DNA of 64,000 nucleotides from Opisthocomus hoazin (Eukaryota; Chordata; Aves; Opisthocomiformes; Opisthocomidae), in assembly GCF_030867145.1 (NCBI RefSeq), contig NC_134428.1, forward strand, positions 25,027,537 through 25,091,536, read 5' to 3'. Shown piece after piece: positions 35,001-44,337 of this stretch. The notes under the pieces are model-generated. The model was given only the letters and a program-made list of their open reading frames with translations, made no database searches and was not told the DNA's origin. Position numbers and translations under genes: made by a program. Numbering within the stretch: position 1 is the stretch's first letter; the number at the start of each line of letters is the position of its first letter.

Positions 35001-38000
35001 GGGGGGACATGGGTGCTGGGTGGGAGGGAGGTGGTGGAGTCACCATCCCTGGAGGTGTTCAAAGAACACATAGATGTGGCACTTCAGGACATGGTTAAGT
35101 AGGCATGGTGGTTTTGGGGCAACGGTTGGACTCGATGATCTTAGAGGTCTTTTCCAACCTTGATGATTTTATGATTTATGGGTGGGGGATGCTCAGATGG
35201 GACCGGTCCACCTGGTTGGGAATCATAGAATCATGGAACCATTACGGTTGGAAAAGACCTCGAAGATCAGGAGGTCCAACCATCACCCCACCACCACCGT
35301 GCCTGCTAAACCACGTCCCGAAGCCGCTCCGACGGCCCTTCCTTGGGCACCCCGGGAGATGGGGCGTCTGGCGTCGGAGCGGGGGGACCCGCAGGGTGCT
35401 GCTGGGGTGCTGAGCTGGGGTCTCGGGAGGGAGAGCGCAATGAATCCCCCGTTGCTCCTCGCTCCGGTGAAGGAGCCTGGGGGTGCGTGGAGAAATACCG
35501 GAGCGAACGGCGCGTGCGTGCGGGGGGAAGGGTTTCACGCCGCGGCGATCACAGGGGCGGCTGCTGTGGGAAATGTTTCTCTTGCTGTTGAGACCTGGCA
35601 GAGAAATCTGCCTGTCGGCTCCCCACCCTGCCGTGCCGCGGCTCTCGGGTGTCCCCAGCCCGGCCTGCGCCCTGCTGAACTGGGAGCTCTGGTTCCCAGT
35701 ACAGCTGTGCCTCGGCTGATCGGCGCTGCGGCTCCCTCGGACGCTCAGTGGGGAGATTTGAAGAATTACTTAACAGTCAAAAAAATGGGAGCGTGCTGAA
35801 GTTAGTGCTCGTAGGAGGAGGTTGCTTGGTCCCCTTCCTGTGGAATCCCAGAATCCCAGAATCCCAGCATGGTAGGGGTTGGCAGGGCCCTCTGTGGGTC
35901 ACCCAGCCCAACCCCCTGCCCAAGCAGGGTCACCCAGAGCAGGCTGCACAGGACCTTGTCCAGGCGGGTCTGGAATATCTCCAGAGAAGGAGACTCCACA
36001 GCCTCCCTGGGCAGCCTGGGCCAGGGCTCCGGCACCCTCAGAGGGAAGAAGTTCTTCCTCGGGTTCAGCTGGAGCTTCCTCTGCTTCAGTTTGTGCCCGT
36101 TGCCCCTTGTCCTGTCACTGGGCCCCACTGGAAAGAGTCTGGCCCCGTTCTCCTGACCCCCACCCTGCAGATATTTAGAGGCATTTCTAAGGTCCCCTCT
36201 CAGCCTTCTCTTCTCCAGGCTGAACAAGCCCAGCTCCCTCAGCCTCTCCTCGTAGGAGAGATGCTCCAGTCCCCTCCTCATCCTCGCAGCCCTGCGCTGG
36301 ACTCTCTCCAGTAGCTCCTCATCTTTCTGGAGCTGGGGAACCCAGAAGGTGTTTGCTTCTGATGAAAAGAGGGTGAAATCAAGGGAAGTCAGGGGAACTG
36401 GAAGGAATCTGGTTCCAGAAGGGCCGGGGGGGTGGACAGGCTTTTGCACGGGCTTGGAAGCAGCACAGGACACAATGAGGAGATGAGACGCACCGAGCCG
36501 TGGGAGCTGGTGGGGTGGGCGAGGGAGGAGGCAGGCTGGGGTGGGCGATGCGGGGGGCTGCCGGCCAGGGACCTGGGGCCAGCAATCCTCGCTGAGGGTC
36601 CCTGCCGCACGGCTTCTCTCTGTGCTCTGCAGGCGCGGTACCCCAGCCCCTGACCAACGGATCGGCACAGACTCAGGTGGGTCCTCTCCTGCTCCAGGGT
36701 GCCCCGAAGGCCAGGGGGGCTGGGCAGCACCCCGGGGTGGCTCGGTTTAGGGGAGCGTGGTGGAACCATTGGGGGTGAGAGGCCAGGCTCCCGGCGTGCC
36801 GGCTTTCCTTGGCTCCCACCCGTGATGCGGGAGCCTGCCGGGACGACGCGGCAGCCGGCAGAGCCGAGAGGGACGCGCAGAATGTCCCCAAGGCTCGTTT
36901 AGCTCCACTTAACTGCTGCTGGCTGATTTTAATTGCTTCCTGCCCTAGCTTTGGGGCTGGACGAGCCTGGTTTCAGCCCCGTTTAATCGCCGTCCCCTGG
37001 GATGCTCTGCCCGGCGTGGGGAGTGCGGGAGAGCAGCGGCACCCAGGGAGCTCCCGCGTGTGCAGGGTCCCCTGGGCAGGACGCTCCCCTCCGGGCTCCA
37101 TTCCTGTCCCTGGAGAAGCCCCGGCGTCGCTCCCTGCCTGCCGGGTGCCTGGCCCGGCCGTCCCCACCGCGCGGGAGCAGTTGGTTTATTTTTTTCTTTT
37201 TTTCACCTAATTCTGTCTTTGTGCAAACCAGACTAACGTTTTCGTTTCCGACAGCTGAACGGAGGATCCACATCTTCATCTCACAGTGACCTTCAGAGTC
37301 CTGGGAAGGAATCGGAGGTAAAACCCCCCAAAGCTTCCCCCTCCCTTGTCCCTTATGGCACTAACATCGCCTTTCAGCGCACTCGCAGTTTGGTCTCGCA
37401 GTTTTTTGGGTATATTTGTGTCCATCCAGCAACCAACAGACGTTTTCTTCCATCAAAAAGACGAAAGAAAACGTTTTCATTTCTTCAAAACAAGTTTTCT
37501 TTCCTCCTTTGCGCTGTAGGTGCGTGAAACGGAGCCGTGAGCTGTTGGCAGCTGCCGGTTCCAGCGCGGAGGTGGCCGCGTTGCTGGGGTGGGTTGGGAG
37601 CTCCTGCGGGGTCCGGGGCTGGGGACCCTCGGGGTGCCGGGCGCTGCCGCAGCTCGAGCTGCCGTCGCAGAGACGTGCTTTCCCCTCCCTGGGGGGGGAC
37701 AGGAGGGTGCGTGCTTCGTCCTGGAGCCAGGAGGACTCACGTGTGCTCGTCCCTTCGGGCTTGGTGACCTTGGGGAGGAGGTGGCACTGCCCCAAAGCGA
37801 GCAGAGAACATCGAGGGGTAATGGCAGCGAGTTAATGGGCGCTTCGTCGGGCTCGTGCTCGGATGGCTGGAGAGGAGGTGTAGATGAAAGGATGCCTGCA
37901 AGAGCTTTGGAGCTGAAGTGTAATTATACTGACGAGCTACGGGGCGGGAGGCGAGGCTGGGAAGCCGGGAGGGCAGGAGGAGCCGAGCTGTGAGGTTCAG

Positions 38001-40702
38001 GTGCTGCTGACAGGAACAGGGCAGGCTAAAATGTAAAAAAGCCAAATTGCTCTTAGCTCGGAGCACGGTGAATTTAGCGCAGGGTTTAAAGGAGCTGCTC
38101 GGGGCGGTTGGAGCGTGGATTTGGTGACCCGTGGGGCTGGGGCAGATTTTTTTCTTGTAAGGAGGGGATTTCTGAAGTGCTCAAAAATGTACCTTTAGCG
38201 TGAGGCTGTGCTGGGGGTGCCTCCATGGGGGTGCCCTGTGGGGTCTCTGCGGGCGCTCGGTGCTGTCCCCTGCCCCGAGACGGCTGGGAGCCGGAGGCTG
38301 CCGGCAGCAAGCGCTCACGCAGCCTCCCCTGAGCATCCAGAGCCTCTGAAACACCTCGCACACCAGCTGTGTCTGAGAGCTGTGGGCAGACGCCTGCAGC
38401 CTGGCGTCTCCGTTTCTCTCTGAGCATTAAATGATAACGTGTCCCGATCCGACGGGCGCTGCCTTTGGGCAGCCGGGCTGTGTCCCGGTGCCGGAGCACA
38501 GCGGTTCCTCCCATGGAGCCCAGACCTCGGGGCTGTTCTGGAGGACGACAGGGTGACCATGAGCCAGCAGCGTGCCCTGGGTGCCAAGAAGGCCCATGGG
38601 ATCCTGGGGTGCATCCAGAGGAGCGTGGGCAGCAGGTCAGGGAGGTTCTCCTTCCCCTCTGCTCTGCCCTGGGGAGGCCCCATCTGCAGTGCTGGGTCCA
38701 GTTCTGGGCTCCCCAGTTCCAGAAAGATGAGGAGCTACTGGAGAGAGTCCAGCGCAGGGCTACGAGGATGAGGAGGGGACTGGAGCATCTCTGCTACGAG
38801 GAGAGACTGAGGGAGCTGGGCTTGTTCAACCTGGAGAAGAGAAGGCTGAGAGGGGACCTTAGAAATGCCTCTAAATATCTGCAGGGTGGGGGTCAGGAGG
38901 ACGGGGCCAGACTCTGTTCAGTGGTGCCCAGCAACAGGACAAGGGGCAACGGGCACAAACTGAAGCAGAGGAAGCTCCAGCTGAACCCGAGGAAGAACTT
39001 CTTCCGTCTGAGGGTGACGGAGCCCTGGCCCAGGCTGCCCAGGGAGGCTGTGGAGTCTCCTTCTCTGGAGATATTCCAGCCCCGCCTGGCCACGGTGCTG
39101 TGCAGCCTGCTCTGGGTGACCCTGCTTGGGCAGGGGGTTGGGCTGGGGGACCCACAGAGGTCCAAGCCAACCCCAGGCATGCTGGGATTCTGTTTCGGAG
39201 ATTGCTGTCCCACCTCTGTGCTAGAATCCGGAGTCCCCGGGGCGGCGGGGGGTTGCCTGCGGCTCTGCCCCCCGGCTCGGAGCCTGGCGCGCTCACGCGA
39301 GCCAGAGCAAAGCTGCAGCCGTTGTCTTGCAGCGCCCGTGGTTATCAGCAGGATTTGTGAAAGGGGTGTTCTGGAGTTTCGCCGGTCTCCTCGGGCACCC
39401 CCGCCCTGCCCGGCACCGAGACCCGGCACAGCTCGCTCCAGATGCGAGCGATGCAGCCGAAGTTTGACGTCGTGCCCGCCACGGAGCGTGCTGCCTGCTG
39501 GAACCGGCTCCGATGCACCGAGTCCTGGCAGGGACGGCGCTGCCCAGACCCGCGGGGTTTGGGGGGCTGGGAGACCCGGTGCTGGGTCTGGCCCCAGCGG
39601 GGATGCAGCACCGTGAATGCGTGTTGGCCAGGACGTTACTTATGGCCTGGGGACGTGGTGGCCATCTTCCCTGCTGCGGGAACGAGAGGCTCCGGGTGAG
39701 GCGAGGGGGGACCTTGGGGTGTCTGGCTTGAGGGCACGTTGCCGCAGCGGCAGTGACTTTAGCAAGGAAAGATAATTTTGTTATTATAAAAGTACTTTTA
39801 TTAAGCAGATGGAAAGGTGCTGTTTTCAGTACAGCTCCCAAAGGAAATACTGCCTTGCCTGGTGTCTTACGGGGCCCACGCACCCCAGCCCTGCCTCGGC
39901 AGCCACGGGTGCACGGCGGGGCGAACACGGGGGTCTCGCCGCAGCCCCTCCCGCGAACCCCGCGGCTCGCCCAGCCGCTCCCTGGCCCCCGCTTGCTGCC
40001 GGCACCGGGGGCTCACTGTCCGCTTTCCCGGCCGACGAGCGGAGCAGCTCATTTGCCCTCTGGCAGCAGCGCCTGCGTTTCTGCTTTTCCACTTCCAGCC
40101 GTGGCAGCCACACGTTGTCCAGGCGGGGAAAAGAAAAACACAGAAAAAACACCGTGTAGTAATTAACTCCGTGGCCACGCGGATGCTGCCGCTGCCAGTG
40201 AAGCCACAGACACGGCGCCGGGGACGGACTTCACCCTTCTGCTCCTGAAAGAGGAAAAACCAATTCCCTGCGTGTCCGCTCATCGTGCGCCCGGGGGGGA
40301 ACAGAATCCCAGAATCCCAGCATGGTGGGGGTTGGCAGGGCCCTCTGTGGGTCCCCCAGCCCAACCCCCTGCCCAAGCAGGGTCACCCAGAGCAGGGGGC
40401 ACAGCACCGCGGCCAGGGGGGCTGGAATATCTCCAGAGAAGGAGACTCCACGGCTCTGCCTTTTGGGGCGAAACGCTGCCGGGCACCGCGGCGCTGGGGA
40501 GGTGCTGCCGCGGGCTGACGTCTGCTCTCCCTTCCCCACGCAGGATGGAGACGCGGAGAAGAAAGACCCGTTCGAGGAGAGCGGGCTGAGCCTGAGCCCG
40601 ACGGCTGCCGAGGCCAAGGAGAAGGTGCGGGCCAAGCGGGTGAAGAAGCGAGCCCCGCAGATGGACTGGAACAAGAAGCGAGAGATTTTCAGCAATTTCT
40701 GA
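4817..40702 (+). CDS. NHERF2: NHERF2 (SLC9A3R2) PDZ scaffold, 5'-partial, six coding exons
   Basis: NHERF2 is a cytoplasmic scaffold that links apical membrane transporters and receptors such as NHE3 to ezrin and actin. The coding segments are 4817-5074, 31212-31388, 34596-34749, 36633-36676, 37255-37317 and 40544-40702. All have AG/GT borders and compatible phases, and they join into 284 residues ending at TGA. Visible in order are the C-terminal half of PDZ1 ([18 protein letters not shown]), a linker, PDZ2 with the carboxylate-binding loop GYGF and the strand [15 protein letters not shown], a Ser-rich linker, and the ezrin/radixin/moesin-binding tail [13 protein letters not shown]. This pattern matches vertebrate NHERF2 more closely than NHERF1. 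Exon 1, which holds the start codon and the PDZ1 binding loop, is not in the window. Human NHERF2 has 337 residues, so roughly one fifth is missing here. The assignment is very secure; the exon numbers assume that one coding exon lies upstream. Confidence 0.96.
5806..6286 (-). mobile_element. CR1 LINE with internal deletion
   Basis: ORF2 end in antisense with an ATTCTGTG-type tail. Near 6270 it jumps from the catctttcttga segment to gatgcacccc, skipping about 130 bp present in other copies. In NHERF2 intron 2. Confidence 0.9.
6372..6401. repeat. (CTC)n microsatellite
   Basis: About ten ctc triplets on the + strand, in NHERF2 intron 2. Confidence 0.95.
8681..8769 (-). mobile_element. CR1 3' fragment
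   Basis: Only the terminal 90 bp: cacagaatcacagaatgg through the gcagggtcacctacag segment. Confidence 0.88.
9351..9817 (+). mobile_element. CR1 LINE, GGGATTCTGGGATT-tail type
   Basis: ORF2 end from ctactggagagagtcc to a catgctgggatcctgggattc tail, without the usual ATTCTGTG octamer. In NHERF2 intron 2. Confidence 0.92.
12372..12572 (+). mobile_element. CR1 3' fragment
   Basis: Starts in the [10 protein letters not shown] part of ORF2 and ends accattctgtgatcctgtga. In NHERF2 intron 2. Confidence 0.9.
14019..14447 (+). mobile_element. CR1 LINE, 5'-truncated
   Basis: From gtgaggggactggagcatct to a tactattctgtgattctgtg tail. It keeps the ggttggactagatgacc form of the 3' end rather than the GC-richer form. 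Confidence 0.92.
16238..16428 (-). mobile_element. CR1 3' fragment
   Basis: Antisense terminal 190 bp, atcacagaatcacagaatag through the gctccgtcaccctcagag segment. Confidence 0.9.
16552..16613 (-). mobile_element. CR1 3' fragment, very short
   Basis: Antisense terminal 60 bp, cacagaatcacagaatgg through catctagtcc. It lies 120 bp from the previous fragment in the same orientation. Confidence 0.82.
16972..18522. repeat. Minisatellite of 7-bp-multiple units, 1.55 kb
   Basis: Tandem variants of gtgggacgtggggtctggtc in lengths of about 21, 28 and 35 bp (adding cctggtc blocks). At least seven copies of a longer insert, ggcaggcagcagctgtggga, are spaced irregularly (near 16988, 17094, 17171, 17348, 17702, 17966, 18199). 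The + strand is G/T-rich. It lies in NHERF2 intron 2. Because the units lack stop codons, long frames are open on both strands; these are not taken as genes. Confidence 0.95.
20532..20746 (+). mobile_element. CR1 3' fragment, GGGATTCTGGGATT-tail type
   Basis: From tgaacccgaggaagaacttc to a catgctgggattctgggatt tail. In NHERF2 intron 2. Confidence 0.9.
21532..22210 (+). mobile_element. CR1 LINE, 680 bp, ORF2 end open
   Basis: Starts at [20 protein letters not shown] of the reverse-transcriptase ORF and is open to CSLL, with a ctactattctgtgattctgt tail. Among the longest copies; still heavily 5'-truncated, with no RT catalytic motif. Confidence 0.93.
22966..23890. repeat. 16-bp minisatellite, 0.92 kb
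   Basis: Tandem copies of gcgtccgtccctcggc, mutating to tgtccatcccttggtg, with some shortened units (gcatccct). The + strand is C/T-rich, opposite in skew to the array at 16.97 kb. In NHERF2 intron 2. Confidence 0.95.
24755..24821. repeat. (TG)n and (TCC)n microsatellites
   Basis: A tgtg run at about 24755-24776 is followed by twelve tcc triplets at about 24784-24821. In NHERF2 intron 2. Confidence 0.95.
25478..26232. repeat. 30-31-bp minisatellite, 0.75 kb
   Basis: About 25 copies of a unit built from gagctggggggtggcc and ctgggggaccccggc. The + strand is G-rich with many runs of four to six G. In NHERF2 intron 2. Confidence 0.95.
27259..27354 (+). mobile_element. CR1 3' fragment
   Basis: Terminal 95 bp, gctgtaggtgaccctgcttc to an attctctgattctgtgattc tail. 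Confidence 0.88.
28104..28943 (+). mobile_element. CR1 LINE, 840 bp, longest copy
   Basis: Starts near gcgtgacctggacaggctgg and keeps an open frame of 231 codons ([17 protein letters not shown] through to PTIL). The tail has become (tattctgtga)n. In NHERF2 intron 2. Confidence 0.93.
29357..29999 (-). mobile_element. CR1 LINE, 640 bp
   Basis: Antisense copy with tcacagagtcacagagtgtt at the tail, running to the ctggctcatggtca segment. It lies tail to tail with the copy at 28104. Confidence 0.92.
31212..31388 (+). CDS. NHERF2: NHERF2 exon 3 (start of PDZ2)
   Basis: The acceptor cctcag ends at 31211 and the donor GTAACG starts at 31389. The exon is 59 codons in phase 0, with peptide [18 protein letters not shown] leading into the PDZ loop [10 protein letters not shown]. 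The exon ends at DRLVE, and the next exon supplies the matching VNGINVEG. Confidence 0.96.
32876..33250 (-). mobile_element. CR1 LINE, hybrid tail
   Basis: Begins agaatcacagaatcccagca, a mix of the two tail types, and ends in the FSLEKRR part of ORF2. In NHERF2 intron 3. Confidence 0.92.
34141..34578 (+). mobile_element. CR1 LINE abutting NHERF2 exon 4
   Basis: ORF2 end from tacgaggatgaggaggagac to a ccattctgtgattctgggtt tail that finishes about 17 bp before the exon 4 acceptor. Confidence 0.92.
34596..34749 (+). CDS. NHERF2: NHERF2 exon 4 (end of PDZ2)
   Basis: The acceptor tttgcag ends at 34595 and the donor GTGAGA starts at 34750. The exon has 51 codons plus one base. It encodes [19 protein letters not shown] and [18 protein letters not shown], completing PDZ2. 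A CR1 tail lies immediately upstream of the acceptor. Confidence 0.96.
35028..35180 (+). mobile_element. Older CR1 3' fragment
   Basis: Contains ggttggactcgatgatctta and ends gatgattttatgatttatg, the ATTCTATG-tail type of a different and more diverged CR1 subfamily. In NHERF2 intron 4. Confidence 0.82.
35221..35330 (-). mobile_element. Older CR1 3' fragment
   Basis: Begins aatcatagaatcatggaacc and continues ggttggaaaagacctcgaag, antisense to the ATTCTATG-tail type. It lies 40 bp from the sense copy at 35028. Confidence 0.82.
35843..36347 (-). mobile_element. CR1 LINE, GGGATTCTGGGATT-tail type
   Basis: Begins with three gaatccca units and runs to the agctggggaacccaga segment. In NHERF2 intron 4. 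Confidence 0.92.
36633..36676 (+). CDS. NHERF2: NHERF2 exon 5 (linker)
   Basis: A 44-nt exon between ctctgcag and GTGGGT. Two bases complete a Gly codon split with exon 4, followed by 14 codons ([14 protein letters not shown]). The phases fit on both sides, and the peptide resembles the PVTNG segment of mammalian NHERF2. Confidence 0.9.
37255..37317 (+). CDS. NHERF2: NHERF2 exon 6 (Ser-rich linker)
   Basis: Acceptor cgacag and donor GTAAAA border 21 codons in phase 0, encoding [19 protein letters not shown] and two more residues. It matches the QLNGGSACSSRSDLPG segment of human NHERF2. Confidence 0.93.
38524..39193 (+). mobile_element. CR1 LINE, 670 bp, GGGATTCTG-tail type
   Basis: Starts at the [20 protein letters not shown] region and ends ggcatgctgggattctg. 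In NHERF2 intron 6. Confidence 0.92.
40301..40452 (-). mobile_element. CR1 3' fragment near NHERF2 exon 7
   Basis: acagaatcccagaatcccag through ggagactccacgg, ending about 90 bp before the terminal exon. Confidence 0.9.
40544..40702 (+). CDS. NHERF2: NHERF2 exon 7 (ezrin-binding tail and stop)
   Basis: The acceptor cacgcag ends at 40543. The exon has 52 codons plus TGA at 40700-40702. Peptides [20 protein letters not shown] and [17 protein letters not shown] are the near-invariant NHERF C-terminus that binds ERM proteins. Confidence 0.97.
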   Translation, partial: DGDAEKKDPFEESGLSLSPTAAEAKEKVRAKRVKKRAPQMDWNKKREIFSNF

Positions 40703-41410
40703 GCCTTGCCGGCGGCTGCCGTCCGCTGCCCTCCTGCTCCTGCCCCAGCTCGGACGTTTCGGAGGTGCCTACGCCCTGTCCTTCGGTGTCCACGTGAGAT
40801 GCTTTGTGCTCTGCTCTTCACTGGTTGCTTTTACAAGGCGTATTTTAAAGTTCTTTTTTTTTTTTTATTTTATTTTTTTGTTATTATTATTGTTACTCAC
40901 CAGCGATTCTCGTAAGACAAATGTGACCAAAGCTCCTTTTCTTGCTTGCTCTTCAGCCCGGCTCTGGCCGCCCACCGTCCCCCGTTCCTATGAGAAAGGA
41001 CTGGAAGAGTTTAACTCTTGTGTCTTAGCTGCATCTTTTAGGTTCCTATTATTTTTTTTTATTTTGAGTTGTTTGTTTTGGTTTTGCGGGTGTCCCGGAC
41101 TGAGCCCCATGGGATGCTCTGCGCCCCTGTGCAAACGTCCTACGGCCTCGTGCCCCCAGCGTGGTGGGGGTCCGCAGGGTGGGGGGTGCCTGGGACCCCC
41201 TCCCGGCACCCCGTCTGCAGCGCCAGCTCCTCACACGATGGGAAAACGGACAGCGGCTGTAAATCGCTCTTGTTGGCTTTGCTATTGAAACGAGAAGGTT
41301 TTGTTGGTTTTGGTTTTTCTAATGAAGCCCCATATGTTTGCAGTTAGTTTGGGAACCTCCCTCCCCAGCAGCGGCTTCTGCCCCGGCAATAAAAGCCCTT
41401 TTTTCATCCC
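40703..41410 (+). other. NHERF2: NHERF2 3' untranslated region
   Basis: Sequence between the NHERF2 stop and the first poly(A) signal. It contains a T-rich and TTATTATTATT stretch at about 40852-40895, a possible AU-rich stability element. The 3' end is inferred from the signal at 41388. Further signals near 43.0 kb may give longer forms. Confidence 0.7.
41388..41393 (+). terminator. NHERF2: NHERF2 poly(A) signal, proximal
   Basis: An AATAAA hexamer about 690 nt after the NHERF2 stop codon, followed by T-rich sequence (cttttttcatc) that could serve as the downstream element. Confidence 0.7.
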
Positions 41411-43016
41411 CGACAGCTCTGCAGAGGGGAGAGGGCAGGGCTTAAAAACAAAACCCAAACCCAACAGCCCAAACGCCCCCGGCCTCGCCATCTGCAGCCG
41501 TGGACGCGGCGCTGAGCAGCGGGGAGCGGGGCCAGCCCTGCCCTGCGCTGCGAGGAGCGGTGCTGCCGGCCCGGCTCCCGCAGCCTTGCAGGACGACGAG
41601 AGCCACGCGATGCTCCAAAAACTCCTCGGACGGGCTTGAAGGTGAGCACAGCCCAGCGCCTTTCCCGGGGGAGAACGCGGGGATGCGGCTGCGGGCTCGG
41701 CGCTGGGGAAGCGGGGCTCGGCTGCGGCTGTGCCTGGGCGCTGGGTCCCGGAGCAGCGTCCACGTCCCACCCAGTTTGCTGCTTCTGGGCTGGTGTTCGA
41801 TGCCGCCAGGCATGACCGGGTGTCTGGCCAGCGGGACGGCGTCCGCCGACGCCGCGGGGTCTCCGCGGGGCTGGCAGCGGTGTGACCGAGTGGGCCCTTG
41901 CTTTGGCTTTATGTGGTCTCCTTTAAAAACACTCTGCTCTTGGTATTGGAGCCTCAAAACCCTATCTTTAAAGCATGACAAATTCAGCCCGTTGCAGCTC
42001 TTTATTACTTGCCTCTGGCTGTGAAGGAGGGAAGATGACCAAGCTGAGGTTGACGACTGCTTTAAAACCCGTGGCTGTAGCTCTGTCCTGCGTTATCCAG
42101 CCCTGCTGGGTTACAAGCCCGGGGCCTCTGGGCTAGCGGGTGCACTGTGGACATCGTAACGGCTCCGTGTGCGTTTCCCAAGTCGTGAGCTCAAAGGTGC
42201 CTTAACGTTCACTGCTCTCCTCGGCAGCGGGTGGGTGCGGGGCAGGGGGCCGGGGAGCGGAGCCAGGACCTTTCGCTTCGCTGCGGGGAGCAGCTGATGC
42301 CTGGGGCTGGCAGGAGAGCGTGGAAAGCCTCAGGGGTGAAGGAGATGAGTTCTCTTTTACAGAAGTGATCTTTTAGGAATGTTGATGGGCTGAACAGGTT
42401 GACAGTAATGACTTTGGAGAGGAACTGGTGCAGGTGTTTGGCTATCGGTGAGGAGACTGGCAGTGGGACGATGGCTCGGGGTGCGGGGAGGTTTGCCTCC
42501 ACTGCAGGACTCTGCCATTAACAAGACCCCTCTTCCCACCCCACTTCAAAGACCTGCTCTCTTTTTGGCCCCCCCCAAATAGTTGCTTCTCTAGATCAGT
42601 AATCTTCTGAAGGAGCCCTTCTTTTTCATGGTCTGCACGTTGCTTCCCGCGCCTGCATAGCCAAGGCCCAGGCAGTGCCCCAGTCCGCGCCGGGCAGAGC
42701 GTTCCCCTTCACGCCGACCTAAACGTCGCGCTCGCCGATGCACGTCGGAGAGCAGAGACCTGTCTGCAAATACCACGCTCCTCATACAAGACCGGGCCGC
42801 TGGAGTTGCAGGGGAGGGGAAAGAACATCTGGTTTTGAATGCAGATCAAACGAAATCAGGTGTGCAGATCTGTACTGATAAGATTTTAAAATCTTAATCT
42901 CTGCTTAGTCCATGGAAACTGCTCCTGGTTAAAGCACTTACCGTATTTCTGACATCTTGTAGCTCAGTAGTAATTATTCAGTTCCTCTACATTTAACTTG
43001 GAAAAAAAAAAAAATC

Positions 43017-43079
43017 AATAAAGTAAGGCTATCAGCTGCATTGTAAAAACATAATGTACACTGTAATGCCAGTAATAAA
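43017..43079 (+). terminator. NHERF2: Two candidate distal poly(A) signals of NHERF2
   Basis: AATAAA occurs at 43017-43022 and again at 43074-43079 on the + strand, inside AT-rich sequence that looks like 3' UTR and unlike the GC-rich surroundings. They could end an extended NHERF2 transcript; no transcript evidence is available here. Confidence 0.4.
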
Positions 43080-43386
43080 CTTCATTTTCCCATGTACCGA
43101 GTACTTATTTGCTCGTTCCTCATCTGTTTGATAGGGAACTTCAGAGCGGAATTATAGCCTTCTTTAGCACATTATAAACTTCGCTTCCTCCCTTGCCTGT
43201 TTAAAGAGTAGCTGAAATTATTCCTTTGAAGCTCTACAATGAAGTCAGCACTGCCCTTTCTTTGAAGACCAAAACGCAGACGGTGGCGGTGTCCCTCTGT
43301 CAGCTTCCGAGCCACGCACCAGTCTGGCTCCCGGGGCCACTTAACCCTGGCTGGCACACAGAACGCAGCGCGACGCTGGCTTCTCT

Positions 43387-43563
43387 CACAGCATCCCAGC
43401 ATGGCAGGGGTTGGCAGGGCCCTCTGTGGGTCACCCAGCCCAACCCCCTGCCCAAGCAGGGTCACCCAGAGCAGGCTGCACAGCACCGCGGCCAGGCGGG
43501 GCTGGAATATCTCCAGAGAAGGAGACTCCACAGCCTCCCTGGGCAGCCTGGGCCAGGGCTCCA
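43387..43563 (-). mobile_element. CR1 3' fragment between NHERF2 and NTHL1
   Basis: acagcatcccagcatggcag through gcctgggccagggctcc. The only CR1 in the convergent intergenic space. Confidence 0.9.
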
Positions 43564-43850
43564 GTCTCCTGCCCGCTCTGCTCTGCACTGCTCCCTGCTC
43601 TGCTGCTACCAGGGCCCGCGGGTCACTTGTCCGGGCGCTGGCCTCCTCTGACCCTGGCTGGTGATGTTTTCAGCTGTAGCTCGCTCACAGCGGTGCCCCT
43701 CGCTGCCGGGGCTCGCCAGGTTGCGTGCTGCCTGCTCTCAGCGGGCAGGGCTCGTTCCTACGGGCTCAGGCTTTGGTGAGGCCGCCCGTGCTCTCCTCCC
43801 CCTGCCCTGCGTTGCACAAATGCCAGCAAACCTCAAAAAAAAATACTACC

Positions 43851-43856
43851 TTTATT
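43851..43856 (-). terminator. NTHL1: NTHL1 poly(A) signal
   Basis: TTTATT on the + strand reads AATAAA on the - strand, about 360 nt beyond the NTHL1 stop. It gives a 3' UTR of roughly 44213-43835. Confidence 0.7.
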
Positions 43857-44213
43857 AATTAACTGTGTATTTACAAGCAGCAGCAAGTCCCGCAGGACAA
43901 AGCGCTTCTCTCTGGCGGCTCCCGACGCGGCACAGCCCGCTGCTCCGCCGGGGCACGCTCAGGCGTTCGCACGGGGGCTGGAGCCTTCAGCACTGCCACG
44001 GCAGGGCTGCTGCGCTCTCAAAGACCCTTTTTTCCTCTGGAGAGCTCAGCCGTTGCCAGCGGCTGCTCCCTCCCCGGAGATGCTGCGCTGGCTGCAGCAG
44101 GCGCCCGTTCCCCTGCAGTCACACCGCCAGCCCCGTGCAAAGCACGGCTTTAGCAGGGCTCAGCTCCAGGCTGATGCTGAGCCGAAGCAGCTTTGTTGCG
44201 CTGCGAAGATCCC

Positions 44214-44337
44214 TCAGCGTCTCTTAGCAGCTGGGCAAGTGTCTTGATTGAGGCACTCGGCGCAGCGAGGGTTCACAGGCAGGCAGGTCTGCTGGCCAAA
44301 GCCCACCAAGAGCCAGTTTATCTCCCGCCAGTGATCC
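44214..44337 (-). CDS. NTHL1: NTHL1 exon 6 (4Fe-4S cluster and stop)
   Basis: The acceptor tcactgcag borders 44337. G completes Arg254, then 40 codons and TGA at 44216-44214. The peptide [20 protein letters not shown] is followed by the three further cluster cysteines and ends PAAKRR. Confidence 0.96.

Larger units (their letters stand above)
34750..36632 (+). other. NHERF2: NHERF2 intron 4
   Basis: Contains two older CR1 tails (35028-35330) and one young copy (35843-36347). Otherwise featureless. Confidence 0.8.
36677..40543 (+). other. NHERF2: NHERF2 introns 5 and 6 (around exon 6)
   Basis: Intron 5 (36677-37254) shows nothing. Intron 6 (37318-40543) has CR1 copies at 38524-39193 and 40301-40452 and no other feature I can support. 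Confidence 0.75.
41411..43834. other. Convergent intergenic region NHERF2-NTHL1
   Basis: Lies between the proximal NHERF2 poly(A) site and the NTHL1 3' end. The left part is GC-rich with no recognised gene. From 42800 to 43150 it is AT-rich and 3'-UTR-like with two AATAAA hexamers. One CR1 fragment lies at 43387-43563. Confidence 0.7.
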
